A stretch of DNA of 64,000 bases, taken from the NCBI RefSeq assembly GCF_003854895.1, contig NZ_CP033966.1, forward strand, positions 372,001 to 436,000, read 5' to 3'. Below the pieces are notes generated by a model that had not been told where the DNA came from, did not search any database, and saw nothing but the letters and a program-made list of their open reading frames with translations. This DNA comes from Pigmentiphaga sp. H8. GTDB taxonomy: Bacteria > Pseudomonadota > Gammaproteobacteria > Burkholderiales > Burkholderiaceae_B. Below are positions 1 to 8,040 of the stretch, piece by piece. Position 1 is the stretch's first letter, and every line of letters starts with the position of its first letter. Made by a program: the position numbers and the translations under genes.

Positions 1-230
1 AGGCCTTCGATGGTGGTGATGTCGGCGTCCAGCACGGTGCCGACCGGCGTGACGCACGACCGCGTGGCCTTGCCGTCGACGTGCACCGTACAGGCGCCGC
101 ACAGGCCCATGCCGCAACCGAACTTGGTGCCGGTATAGCCAAGGTAGTCGCGCAGTACCCACAGCAGGGGCATGTCGCCGTCGGCGTCGACGGCGAGGGG
201 CTCGCCGTTGACCTTGAGCTGCAATTTCAT
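1..230 (-). CDS. (2Fe-2S)-binding subunit of a xanthine-oxidase-family oxidoreductase (partial)
   Basis: This is the first 76 residues of a small iron-sulfur subunit; the gene runs off the left edge. Cys39, Cys44, Cys47 and Cys59 form the plant-ferredoxin-type motif C-x4-C-x2-C...C that binds the proximal [2Fe-2S] cluster in molybdenum hydroxylases such as isoquinoline 1-oxidoreductase or aldehyde oxidoreductase. The start ATG has a strong AGGAG ribosome site 5 bases upstream. In this family the gene is normally followed by a large molybdopterin subunit, which would lie outside the window. It faces a LysR gene across about 110 bp, so that regulator probably controls it. The substrate cannot be told from this fragment. 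Confidence 0.85.
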   Translation of the reverse strand, partial: MKLQLKVNGEPLAVDADGDMPLLWVLRDYLGYTGTKFGCGMGLCGACTVHVDGKATRSCVTPVGTVLDADITTIEG

Positions 231-340
231 AGGATCTCCTCCCGGCCTGCAGGCCGGCTGTCCGGCGCCGAGTATCGGCGAGTCCGCGCGGCCGGGACAA
301 TCGACTTGTTTTGGCATGACCTGTGAGGCAGAATCACAGG

Positions 341-1273
341 ATGGTTCGCCGCCTTCCCTCCATGCAGATCCTGCAGGCATTCACCACCACGGCCCGCTAC
401 GGCAGCATGACGCGCGCGGCGGACGCCTTGTACGTCACGCACGGGGCCATCAGCCGGCATATCCGTTCGCTGGAGGATCAGCTGGGTTGCGAGCTGTTCC
501 AGCGCGCCGGCCGCCAGGTCGAGCTCACGCCCGCGGGGCGGCAGCTGGCCGACGGGCTGGAAAGCGCGCTGCGCGCGGTCGAGGCCTCGCTCACGGACGC
601 GGCCGAACGCCGCAAGCGTGACCGCTCGTCACTGAACGTCAACGTCAGCCCGGAACTCGCGGGGGCCTGGCTCGTCCCGCGCCTGTCGCAGTTGCGCGCG
701 GCCCTGCCGGAACTCGACCTTTCCATCGCCACGACCACCGACGATCCGGACTTCGAGCGGGCGGACCTGGACGTCGGCCTGCGCTATGCGGCCGCGCCCT
801 TCACGGGCTACCAGTGCGCCAAGCTGTTGGATGACGAGATAGTCGTGGTTTGCAGTCCCGAGTTCGCGCAGCGGCATTCCGGCATGCGCATCGATGACGT
901 CGCCCGGCTGCCGAGGCTGAGGCACGCGCGCTTTCGCTGGTCGCAATGGGGCGCCGCGGCGGGCGTGGAACTGGACGAGCCAGAGGACGGTATCGTGTTC
1001 GACAACCGGGCGCTGATGGCCGAGGCAGCGGCCAGCGGCCTCGGGCTCGCGCTGACCCGGGCGCTGCTGGTGCGCGACGCGCTGGCGGCGGGACGGCTGG
1101 TGCGTCCGCTGGCCGCGTGTTTTCCGGCCAGCGTCAATTGCTACATCGTCTGGCGCGGGGACAATCCCAAGCAGGAGCTGATACGCCGCTTCGCCCGGTG
1201 GCTGCGCAACGCGGCGCTGCCTCCTGGCGCGCCGCTCCCGTCCGAACGCGGCGTGTTTCCGGACCAGGCCTGA
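341..1273 (+). CDS. LysR-family transcriptional regulator, GcvA-like
   Basis: A 310-residue DNA-binding regulator. The N-terminal winged helix-turn-helix covers roughly residues 10-65 (TRAADALYVTHGAISRHIRS). A periplasmic-binding-like effector domain fills the rest, with the VSPELAGAWLVPRL segment typical of the GcvA/AmpR branch. I chose ATG 341; an in-frame GTG at 323 would add six residues but has no better ribosome site. It is divergent from the [2Fe-2S] oxidoreductase subunit at the left edge, the classical arrangement of a LysR regulator and its target. The inducer is unknown. Confidence 0.88.
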   Translation: MVRRLPSMQILQAFTTTARYGSMTRAADALYVTHGAISRHIRSLEDQLGCELFQRAGRQVELTPAGRQLADGLESALRAVEASLTDAAERRKRDRSSLNVNVSPELAGAWLVPRLSQLRAALPELDLSIATTTDDPDFERADLDVGLRYAAAPFTGYQCAKLLDDEIVVVCSPEFAQRHSGMRIDDVARLPRLRHARFRWSQWGAAAGVELDEPEDGIVFDNRALMAEAAASGLGLALTRALLVRDALAAGRLVRPLAACFPASVNCYIVWRGDNPKQELIRRFARWLRNAALPPGAPLPSERGVFPDQA

Positions 1274-1298
1274 CGGCCGGGACCGGCATGGGGGCGCT

Positions 1299-1766
1299 TC
1301 AAGCCCGTTCTATGGTCGCGGCGCGCCACGACTCGTACAACTGCGGCGCGGGCGAGATCGGATGGTGGACGATGCGGATGGACTGTTCGGACAGCGGCAG
1401 GGCCAGTTCGCGGTAGACGGGCGCGGACGACAACCCGTAGGGTTCGGCGTCGTCGTTCGAGTAGGCGTAGACGACCTCGCGTATGCCGGTCATGTGGATC
1501 GCGGCCAGGCACATCGGGCAGGGCTGCGCGCTGGCGTACACCACGCAGCCGTCCAGGCGCGGTGACTCCAGCGCGCGGCAGGCCGCGCGGATGGCGGACA
1601 GTTCGGCGTGGGCGGTGGGGTCGGCGCACGAGAGTATCTGGTTGACCCCGGTGCCGATGACCGAACCGTTCCTGACGATGACCGCGCCGAAGGGGCGGCC
1701 GCCGCATTCCGCGTTCTTGCGGGCGAGATCGACCGCCATGCGCAGGAAATGCTCGGGCATGTTCAT
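1299..1766 (-). CDS. Nucleoside/base deaminase, cytidine-deaminase superfamily (second copy)
   Basis: A 155-residue zinc hydrolase of the CMP/dCMP deaminase fold. The zinc site is visible as HAE (in DPTAHAELSAI) plus the PCPMC pair (in ASAQPCPMCLA). This combination is typical of guanine deaminases and TadA-like enzymes acting on a free base or nucleoside. ATG 1766 is preceded by GGGAG at the right distance. It lies just downstream of a paralogue with the same layout, and both are probably transcribed together from the promoter next to the CynR-like gene. Substrate is not evident; guanine, cytosine or a creatinine-like ring amine are possible. Confidence 0.85.
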   Translation of the reverse strand: MNMPEHFLRMAVDLARKNAECGGRPFGAVIVRNGSVIGTGVNQILSCADPTAHAELSAIRAACRALESPRLDGCVVYASAQPCPMCLAAIHMTGIREVVYAYSNDDAEPYGLSSAPVYRELALPLSEQSIRIVHHPISPAPQLYESWRAATIERA

Positions 1767-1804
1767 GTTGCTGTCTCCCAATGAGGCCGGGTCGGCCGGT
1801 GTCT

Positions 1805-2269
1805 TCAAGCGTTCAGTTCCTTCCACCGCCGGTAGACTTCGATCGCATCCTGGTGTCCCTGCCGCACCATGGGCAGCCGCCGCTCGTCCATGGGCTTGGC
1901 GAATTCGGCGTAGAGCGTATCGAGTTCGAAGTACTTGCGGTCGTCCCGGTAGAACGGCGCATAGTCTTCGCGGGTGGTGATGTAGATCACCTGCCTTGGG
2001 CTGCAATAGTAGAGCGAACCCAGGCACATGGGGCACGGGCTGGCCAGAATGTAGATATCGCAATCGGACAGGTGTTCGGTGCCGAGTTTCGTGCAAGCCT
2101 GACGGATGGCCAGGATTTCGGCGTGCGCGGTGGGGTCGGACGTTTGCGCGACCAGGTTGGGGCTCTCGGCAAGGATCTCGCCGTCCCGGACGATCACGGT
2201 GGCGAAGGGTCGGCCGCCTTCCTCCACGTTCTTCATCGCGAGATTGATAGTGTGTTTCACGAAATCCAT
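1805..2269 (-). CDS. Nucleoside/base deaminase, cytidine-deaminase superfamily (first copy)
   Basis: A 154-residue paralogue of the neighbouring deaminase. It shows the same zinc motifs: DPTAHAEILAIR, and ASPCPMCLGSLYY for the two cysteines. The C-terminal half differs (YFELDTLYAEFAKPMDER), resembling guanine-deaminase-like proteins. ATG 2269 follows an AGGAA ribosome site; an in-frame upstream extension to 2317 is rich in basic residues and looks non-coding. Its promoter region is shared with the divergent LysR gene. The tandem pair suggests two related amino-heterocycles are deaminated in the cytoplasm. Confidence 0.85.
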   Translation of the reverse strand: MDFVKHTINLAMKNVEEGGRPFATVIVRDGEILAESPNLVAQTSDPTAHAEILAIRQACTKLGTEHLSDCDIYILASPCPMCLGSLYYCSPRQVIYITTREDYAPFYRDDRKYFELDTLYAEFAKPMDERRLPMVRQGHQDAIEVYRRWKELNA

Positions 2270-2350
2270 CTGGGGTTTCCTGGGGTATTTGAAGCGGGGC
2301 CGGCGCAGTGACATCAAGCTTACGTCGCGCCATTAATAAGGTAAAAGACG

Positions 2351-2378
2351 GATTTGTTATATTTTCGATAATCAAATC
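2351..2378. promoter_or_regulatory. Inverted-repeat operator candidate between deaminases and cynR-like gene
   Basis: A perfect GATTTG ... CAAATC inverted repeat with extra inner symmetry (TTAT/ATAA) sits in an AT-rich stretch 16 bp before the LysR start. It lies in the only non-coding gap between the divergent genes. Its size and place suit a LysR binding site. This is inferred from sequence symmetry only. Confidence 0.5.
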
Positions 2379-2393
2379 TTATAGGATTCGTCC

Positions 2394-3287
2394 ATGCTGC
2401 TTCGCCCCATCCACTATTTCCTGGCCGTGGCCGAACATCGCAGCTTCACGCGCGCCGCGGCGGCGATGCATGTTTCGCAGCCGGCGCTGTCGCAGCAGAT
2501 ACGGCAACTGGAAGAGATGCTGGGGGCATCGCTGTTCGACCGGACGGGACGGGCGACGCGGCTGACGGACGCGGGCCACGTCTATTTCAAGCATGCCCGC
2601 AAGGCCTTGCAGGACCTGGAGGAAGGCCGGCGCGCGATCCACGACGTAAGCGACCTGAGCCGGGGGTCGCTGCGGCTGGCGGTCACGCCGACCTTCGCCT
2701 CGTACCTGGTCGGGCCGCTGGTCGAGCGCTTCCACGCCCGCCACCCCAAGGTTTCGCTGATCCTGCGCGAGATGCCGCAGGAGCGCATCGAGGCGCTGCT
2801 GGCGGACGACGAGTACGACGTGGGCATAGGCTTCGAGGAAGTGCGCTCGCCCGAGATCGCCTCGCAGCGGCTGCTGGTGGAAACGCTGGCGCTGGTGGTC
2901 GGCAGCCGGCACCCGCTGGCCGGGCGGCGGCGGATGGCGCTGAAGGCGCTGGATGCCGAATCGCTGGTGTTGCTGACCGCGGAGTTCGCGACGCGCGAGC
3001 AGATCGACCGCTATTGCCGCCGGCATGGCTTGCGTCCCCGGGTCCTGATGGAGGCCAACTCGCTGGGCGCCGTCATCGAGATCGTGCGGCGCACCTCGTT
3101 GTCCACCCTGCTGCCGGCCACCATCGCCAGCGGCCGGGACGGCCTCGTGTCGATCGCGCTTACGCCGTCCCTGCTGGAAAGGACCGCGGTGCTGATGCAG
3201 CGGCGCGGCGCCTACCAGACGGCGGCGGCGCGCGAATTCGTCCGGCTCGCGCTCGAACACGAGGGCGAGCGCGTCGCCCGCGGCTAG
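2394..3287 (+). CDS. cynR: LysR-family regulator closely resembling CynR
   Basis: A 297-residue LysR protein. Long stretches match my recollection of E. coli CynR, including YFLAVAEHRSFTRAAAAMHV, TPTFASYLVGPL, LTAEFATREQIDRYC and RRTSLSTLLPA near the C-terminus. CynR activates the cyanate operon (cyanase, carbonic anhydrase, transporter) with cyanate or azide as ligand. None of those genes is here; the divergent partners are two base deaminases. The gene may therefore control cyanate genes elsewhere or have been reused for nitrogen scavenging. The symbol reflects similarity, not proven function. Confidence 0.8.
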   Translation: MLLRPIHYFLAVAEHRSFTRAAAAMHVSQPALSQQIRQLEEMLGASLFDRTGRATRLTDAGHVYFKHARKALQDLEEGRRAIHDVSDLSRGSLRLAVTPTFASYLVGPLVERFHARHPKVSLILREMPQERIEALLADDEYDVGIGFEEVRSPEIASQRLLVETLALVVGSRHPLAGRRRMALKALDAESLVLLTAEFATREQIDRYCRRHGLRPRVLMEANSLGAVIEIVRRTSLSTLLPATIASGRDGLVSIALTPSLLERTAVLMQRRGAYQTAAAREFVRLALEHEGERVARG

Positions 3288-3290
3288 GGC

Positions 3291-4289
3291 CTATTCCGGC
3301 CGTATCCGCATTTTTCGCAGCACCTCGCCCCACATCCGGTGTTCGGCGGCCGCCTTGCGGCGCAGGTCGTCGACGGTGCCCGGCGTGGGCACGACGCCGT
3401 GGCGGGCCAGGGCACCGCCGACCTCGGCCTGGCCGATGGCCTCGTTCAGCAGCCCGTTGTAGCGCGCCAGCGCATCGGGCGGCGTGCCGCGCGGCGCCCA
3501 CAAGGCGAACCAGGGTTCGACGTCGAATCCCGCCAGCCCCTGGTCGTGCAGCGAGGGAATGTCCGGGTACAGCGGAAAGGGCGTCCTGCTGGTGGCGCCC
3601 AGGATGCGCAGGTCGCCGCTGCGCGCGTGCTCGGCGGCGATCTGTATGGGCACGATCATGATGCGGACTTCGCCGCGCAGCAGGTCCGCCATCGCGCCGG
3701 CCGAACCCTTGTAGAACACGGGGTTCAACTGGATGCCCGCCATGGCCTGGATCATGGCCATGCACAGATGATGATGGGTGGCCAGGCCCGGCGCCGCGTA
3801 TTCCATGCCGGGGTGCCGGGCGGCGTAGGCCAGGAAGTCGCGCACGTTCTCGACCGGCACGCTCCGGTGCACCACCAGCGCGTGGTTGCCGTAGCCTTCG
3901 ATGCCGACCGGTTCCAGGTCGGCCAGCACGTCGAACGGCAGGTTCTTGTAGAAGTAGGGCAGCGCCAGGGTGTTCGAGACGTTGTTCAGCAGCGTCAGGC
4001 CGTCGGGGGCGGACTTGGCCGCGGCATCCATGCCGAGCATGCCCGAGGCGCCTTCGCGGTTCTCCACCAGAAAGGGGCGGCCGGCCAGCGCCGCCAGCCC
4101 GGGTGCGATGGCGCGGGCCAGCAGGTCGTTGGTGGTGCCCGCGGTTTGCGGGACCAGGATCCTGGCGGGCCGGCCGGTGCCGGCGCCTTCGGCCGTCGAT
4201 GCGTGCGATGCCATGGCTTGTGCGCCTGTCGAGTCATGCCCCGTCGTCGATGCGGCATCCGCGTCGGCCGGAGGGATCGTCACGTTCAC
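3291..4289 (-). CDS. Bug/TctC-like solute-binding protein without a recognisable signal peptide
   Basis: The 332 residues carry the Bug fold from about residue 42: RILVPQTAGTTNDLLARAIA, then FLVENREGASGMLGMDAAAK, and later GSAGAMADLLRGEVRIMIVP. Unusually, the N-terminus is hydrophilic (MNVTIPPADADAASTTGHDS and onward). It has no hydrophobic core or signal cleavage site, and starting at the inner Met (ATG 4214) does not help. The protein may be cytoplasmic, or the true 5' end may have been lost by mutation. It converges on the cynR-like gene with 3 bp between them and is divergent from a LysR gene, which may regulate it. Confidence 0.75.
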   Translation of the reverse strand: MNVTIPPADADAASTTGHDSTGAQAMASHASTAEGAGTGRPARILVPQTAGTTNDLLARAIAPGLAALAGRPFLVENREGASGMLGMDAAAKSAPDGLTLLNNVSNTLALPYFYKNLPFDVLADLEPVGIEGYGNHALVVHRSVPVENVRDFLAYAARHPGMEYAAPGLATHHHLCMAMIQAMAGIQLNPVFYKGSAGAMADLLRGEVRIMIVPIQIAAEHARSGDLRILGATSRTPFPLYPDIPSLHDQGLAGFDVEPWFALWAPRGTPPDALARYNGLLNEAIGQAEVGGALARHGVVPTPGTVDDLRRKAAAEHRMWGEVLRKMRIRPE

Positions 4290-4379
4290 GGCTGGGGGCG
4301 GTTGCCATTATAGTGGTCGCCTATGCCCGGCACGGCGACACCACGATCCGCGCAAGGAACCCCATCGCAGGCACAGCCC

Positions 4380-5291
4380 ATGCCCATGAGCCTCAGGCAG
4401 TTGAGAATCTTCGTTGCCGTTGCCAAGACCGGCAGCACCATGGGCGCGGCATCGGAAATCGCCCTGTCCCAGTCGGCCGTCAGCGCGGCGCTGAACGAGC
4501 TCGAAGGCCTGCTGCATACGCGTCTGTTCGACCGGGTGGGCAAGCGCCTGATCCTCAACGACAACGGCCGAGGCCTGCTGGCCGAGGCCACGGCGCTGCT
4601 GGACAACGCCCAGCAGATCGAACGCGGCTTCTTCGACAAGCTCGGGCACGCGGCGGCCACCCTGAAGCTCGGATGCAGCACCACCATCGGCAACTACGTG
4701 CTGCCGGGACTGCTGGCGCGCTATCGGCTGCGCGCGCCGCACACGCCCATCGAGGTCACCATCGCCAACACCGCGCAGGTGTCGGCCGCCGTGGCGGGGT
4801 TCGACGTCGACATGGGCCTGATCGAAGGGCCGTGCCAGGATGCCGACATCCAGCCGACGCCGTGGCTGCTGGACGAGATGGTGATCGTATGTTCCGCGCG
4901 GCATCCGCTTGCGTCCGAATGGCATACGCGCCGCATCACCCGCGAGCAGTTGCGCGAGTCGCGCTGGCTGCTGCGCGAGCGCGGCTCCGGCAGCAGGCTG
5001 GCGGTGGAGCAGGCGCTGCTGCCCTATCTGCACCAGCTCAACATGGACATCGAGCTGGGCAGCACGGAAGCCATCAAGTACGCGGCCGCCGAAGGGCTGT
5101 GGCTGGCCTGCCTGTCGCGCTGCGCGGTGAAGGACATGGTGGCCGCCGGCCAGTTGAGCATACTGGACACCGATCTGCCGCCGCTCACCCGCCGCTTCTA
5201 TCTCATCCACCACAAGAAGAAATTCCTGTCGGACAACCTCAAGGACTTCTTCGAGCATTGTCGCGGCGACACGGTCATCCAGGGCGCGTGA
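4380..5291 (+). CDS. LysR-family transcriptional regulator
   Basis: A 303-residue LysR protein. The helix-turn-helix lies near the N-terminus (MGAASEIALSQSAVSAALNE) and the effector domain contains LKLGCSTTIGNYVLPGLLARY. The pattern GCSTTIGNYVLP and LRERGSGSR is typical of the CbbR/YeiE/CysL branch. Start choice lies between ATG 4380 and ATG 4386; neither has a strong ribosome site. It is divergent from the leaderless Bug-like gene and convergent with the Bug gene ending at 5301, so either could be a target. Confidence 0.85.
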   Translation: MPMSLRQLRIFVAVAKTGSTMGAASEIALSQSAVSAALNELEGLLHTRLFDRVGKRLILNDNGRGLLAEATALLDNAQQIERGFFDKLGHAAATLKLGCSTTIGNYVLPGLLARYRLRAPHTPIEVTIANTAQVSAAVAGFDVDMGLIEGPCQDADIQPTPWLLDEMVIVCSARHPLASEWHTRRITREQLRESRWLLRERGSGSRLAVEQALLPYLHQLNMDIELGSTEAIKYAAAEGLWLACLSRCAVKDMVAAGQLSILDTDLPPLTRRFYLIHHKKKFLSDNLKDFFEHCRGDTVIQGA

Positions 5292-5300
5292 GCAGCCGTT

Positions 5301-6266
5301 TCAATCGACGCGCACGCCGGCGTCCTTGACCACCTTCTTCCATTTGGGCGACTCGGACGCGATCAGCGCGGCGAATGCCTCGGGCGTGCTGCCCACCGCT
5401 TCCACCCCCTGTTCGGCCAGCTTCTTCTTGACGTCCGGCGCCTGGACGACCCTGGCCAGTGCGGTGCTCAGCCTGTGGACGATTTCGGACGGCGTGCCGG
5501 CGGTCGTCATGATGCCGAACCAGGGCGTGACGTCGAAGCCGGGCACGCCCGACTCCGCCACCGTGGGCACGTCGGGCAGCATGGGGGAGCGCCGGGCCGC
5601 CGGCATCGCGAGCGCCTTGAGCTTGCCGGCCCGGATATGGGGCAAGGCCACGGCCATCTGCAGGAACATCAGCGAGACCTGTCCGCCCAGCAGGTCGGTC
5701 GTGGCGGGGCCCACGCCCTTGTAGGGCACGTGCAGCAGGTCCACGCCCAGGTCGGATTCCAGCATCTCCATGGCCAGGTGCGCGCCGCTGCCGTTGCCTG
5801 GCGATGCATAGGCGATCTTGCCCGGCGTCTTGCGCGCGGCGTCGAGCAGTTCGCGGAAGTTGCCGACCGGCAGGGACGGGTGGGCGACCAGCACCATGGG
5901 CGACCACACCAACTGGCTGACCGGCGCGAAATCGCGGTCGGGGTCATAGGGCAGTTTGTCGTAGAGCGCGCTGCGCAGGGTGACGTCGCGGCCGGTGACG
6001 AAGAGGGTGTAGCCGTCCGGCGCGGCGCGCGCGACGAAGTTCTCGGCAATGGTGCTGCCGCCGCCGCCCTTGTTCTCGACGATGACTTGCCAGCCTTCGT
6101 CCTCGCCCAGCTTCTGGCTGACCAGGCGCGCCAGGATGTCGGTGAAGCCGCCGGGCGGATGCGGGACGATAAGGCGTATCGGCTGGTTCGGGTAGGCCGG
6201 TGCCTGCGCCAGCGCGGGGGCCGCGCATCCGGCGATCAGCGTGGCGATCAGGGATCTCGTGAACAT
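5301..6266 (-). CDS. Bug-family periplasmic solute-binding protein, last gene of a dioxygenase/decarboxylase operon
   Basis: A 321-residue exported receptor. Residues 1-20 are a clear Sec signal ending in ALAQ. The ligand loops PHPPGGFTDILARL and NKGGGGSTIAENFV follow, with HVPYKGVGPATTDLLGGQVS in the middle. The ATG is preceded by GGAGGAG. It starts 36 bp after the ThDP-enzyme gene ends, on the same strand, so it is probably co-transcribed and binds that pathway's carboxylic acid substrate. No membrane components (TctA/TctB) are nearby, so transport would need a permease from elsewhere. Confidence 0.9.
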   Translation of the reverse strand: MFTRSLIATLIAGCAAPALAQAPAYPNQPIRLIVPHPPGGFTDILARLVSQKLGEDEGWQVIVENKGGGGSTIAENFVARAAPDGYTLFVTGRDVTLRSALYDKLPYDPDRDFAPVSQLVWSPMVLVAHPSLPVGNFRELLDAARKTPGKIAYASPGNGSGAHLAMEMLESDLGVDLLHVPYKGVGPATTDLLGGQVSLMFLQMAVALPHIRAGKLKALAMPAARRSPMLPDVPTVAESGVPGFDVTPWFGIMTTAGTPSEIVHRLSTALARVVQAPDVKKKLAEQGVEAVGSTPEAFAALIASESPKWKKVVKDAGVRVD

Positions 6267-6301
6267 GGTGCTCTCCTCCTCGTCTTGTATGAGGGCGCCC
6301 T

Positions 6302-8005
6302 TCAATGGGTCGCCGAAAGGGACGTGCGGACCTCCACCAGCGCCTGCCGGCGTTCGTTGCGGATGACGTCGATCGCCCGTTCGAGCGCGCCGGCAAGCCG
6401 GGCGCCGTCCTCCACCACTTCCACGTGGGCACGGCTGGCGGCCGCCACCATCGAATAGGACGGAGAGGGTTCGAGCGACGTGAGCGGCATGGCTGCCGCC
6501 CGCGCGGCGTGGCCGTCCCGATGCACGCCCAGCGTGGAGCGGCGCACGGCGTTCCACATGCCGTTGTTCTTGACGATGGTCAGGATGGGCAGCGCCTGCG
6601 CCTCGGCGATCTGGTGGCAGGCGACGGGGTTGGCGAACACGTAGGAGCCGTCGCCCACGCACGCCACCACGAGCCGGTCGCGGTCGGCGAGCTGCGCGCC
6701 CAGGGCGGCAGGCATGCCCCAGCCCAGCGCGCCGGAATAAGGCGTGAAGAAATAGCGGTTGGGCCCCTTGAGGTCCATGTAGTCCGGCACGGTGCCAAGT
6801 TCGCTGAAGCAGAGGCCGTCGTCGCCGAGCACGTCGGACACGCAAGCGGAGATGTAGGCGCCGGAGACCGGCTTGCCGCCACCGCGCAGGGCCTCTTCGC
6901 GTGCGTGCTGCCGGCGCTGTTCGGACAGCCGGGTGTAGTGGGCCCGGCGCCGCTCCACCTCGGCCGTCGGCGGCGGCAGGGCGGCCAGCAGGGCATCCAG
7001 CCCGGCGGCGGTATCGCAGCAGATCGCGAGATCGGTCTGGAAGCTGCGCACGGGCTGCCGTCCCGCCAGCGGATCGGGACCCAGGTGCGCGATGCGCTTG
7101 CCGGGGCTCGGGCGATGCAGCCGTTCCACCCAGGGCGTGGAGGCGTCGACGACCAGGATGACGTCGGCCGCCTCGAGATGGTCGCCGGCGGCATGGCCCA
7201 GCATCATCGGGTGGGACGAGGGCATGACGTTGCGCACCGGCATGATCTCGATGACGGGAATGGCATGGGCCTGCGCCAGCCGGGCCAGCGATGCCCCCAC
7301 CTTGCCGGCCGGATCGCCGCGTTCGGCCACGATCAGCGGACGTCGCGCCCGCGCCAGCCATTGCGCGAGTTCTTCGATGGCGGCCGGATCCGGGTGCGGG
7401 GCCGTGGGACGGGCCACCGGGAACGGTTCGAAGCGCACGCCCGGCGGCAGGGGGTCGAGCAGCGGTTCGCGCGGAAAGCCCAGGAAGACCGGTCCGCACG
7501 GTTGCGCCATCGCCAGCGCGGCCGCCCGGGCGACCAGTCCGCACGCCTGTTCGGGATAACGCAGCTCGTATTCCCACTTGACCAGCTCGCGCACCATGGC
7601 GTGCTGGTCGTACAGCTCCTGCCCGTACTGCACGGGAGTCAGCCGCGCGCCGTCGCGTCCATGCTCGGTCAGCGGCGTGCGCCCGGCCAGCAGGAACACC
7701 GGCACGTTGTCGCTGTGGGCGTTCAGCAGGCCGCACAGCGCATTGGCCATGCCCACGTTCACGTGGACCATCACGGCCTGCATGCGGCCGCTGGCCAGGT
7801 AATGGCCGTGCGCCATTCCCATCGCGGCGGTCTCGTGCATGCAGGTGACGGGCACGGGCATGGCGTCGCGCAGCCGGGGGTTGGCCAGCGCCTCGATGAT
7901 GGGGGCGAAGTCGTTGCCGGCATTGGCGAACAGGTAATCGATGCCGCTGGCCTTCAAGGCCATCAGCAGGGCTTCGGCCGCCGTCGTGTCCTGCTCGATC
8001 CGCAT
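6302..8005 (-). CDS. ThDP-dependent decarboxylase/acetolactate-synthase-like enzyme
   Basis: A 567-residue thiamine-diphosphate enzyme with the usual three-domain order. The cofactor-activating Glu is residue 58 (CMHETAAMG), and the ThDP/Mg motif GDG...NN spans about residues 451-481. The central domain (residues about 190-330) looks like the divergent FAD/NAD-like fold. Family members include benzoylformate decarboxylase and acetolactate synthase; sequence alone does not settle which 2-oxo acid is used. ATG 8005 has an ACAGGAG site. It lies between a LigB-like dioxygenase and a Bug gene with 35 bp gaps, which suggests decarboxylation of an aromatic 2-oxo acid. A paralogue lies at 53145-54914. 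Confidence 0.85.
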   Translation of the reverse strand: MRIEQDTTAAEALLMALKASGIDYLFANAGNDFAPIIEALANPRLRDAMPVPVTCMHETAAMGMAHGHYLASGRMQAVMVHVNVGMANALCGLLNAHSDNVPVFLLAGRTPLTEHGRDGARLTPVQYGQELYDQHAMVRELVKWEYELRYPEQACGLVARAAALAMAQPCGPVFLGFPREPLLDPLPPGVRFEPFPVARPTAPHPDPAAIEELAQWLARARRPLIVAERGDPAGKVGASLARLAQAHAIPVIEIMPVRNVMPSSHPMMLGHAAGDHLEAADVILVVDASTPWVERLHRPSPGKRIAHLGPDPLAGRQPVRSFQTDLAICCDTAAGLDALLAALPPPTAEVERRRAHYTRLSEQRRQHAREEALRGGGKPVSGAYISACVSDVLGDDGLCFSELGTVPDYMDLKGPNRYFFTPYSGALGWGMPAALGAQLADRDRLVVACVGDGSYVFANPVACHQIAEAQALPILTIVKNNGMWNAVRRSTLGVHRDGHAARAAAMPLTSLEPSPSYSMVAAASRAHVEVVEDGARLAGALERAIDVIRNERRQALVEVRTSLSATH

Positions 8006-8040
8006 GCTGGCTCCTGTCGGGTGGGGCATGGCCCGCGATG

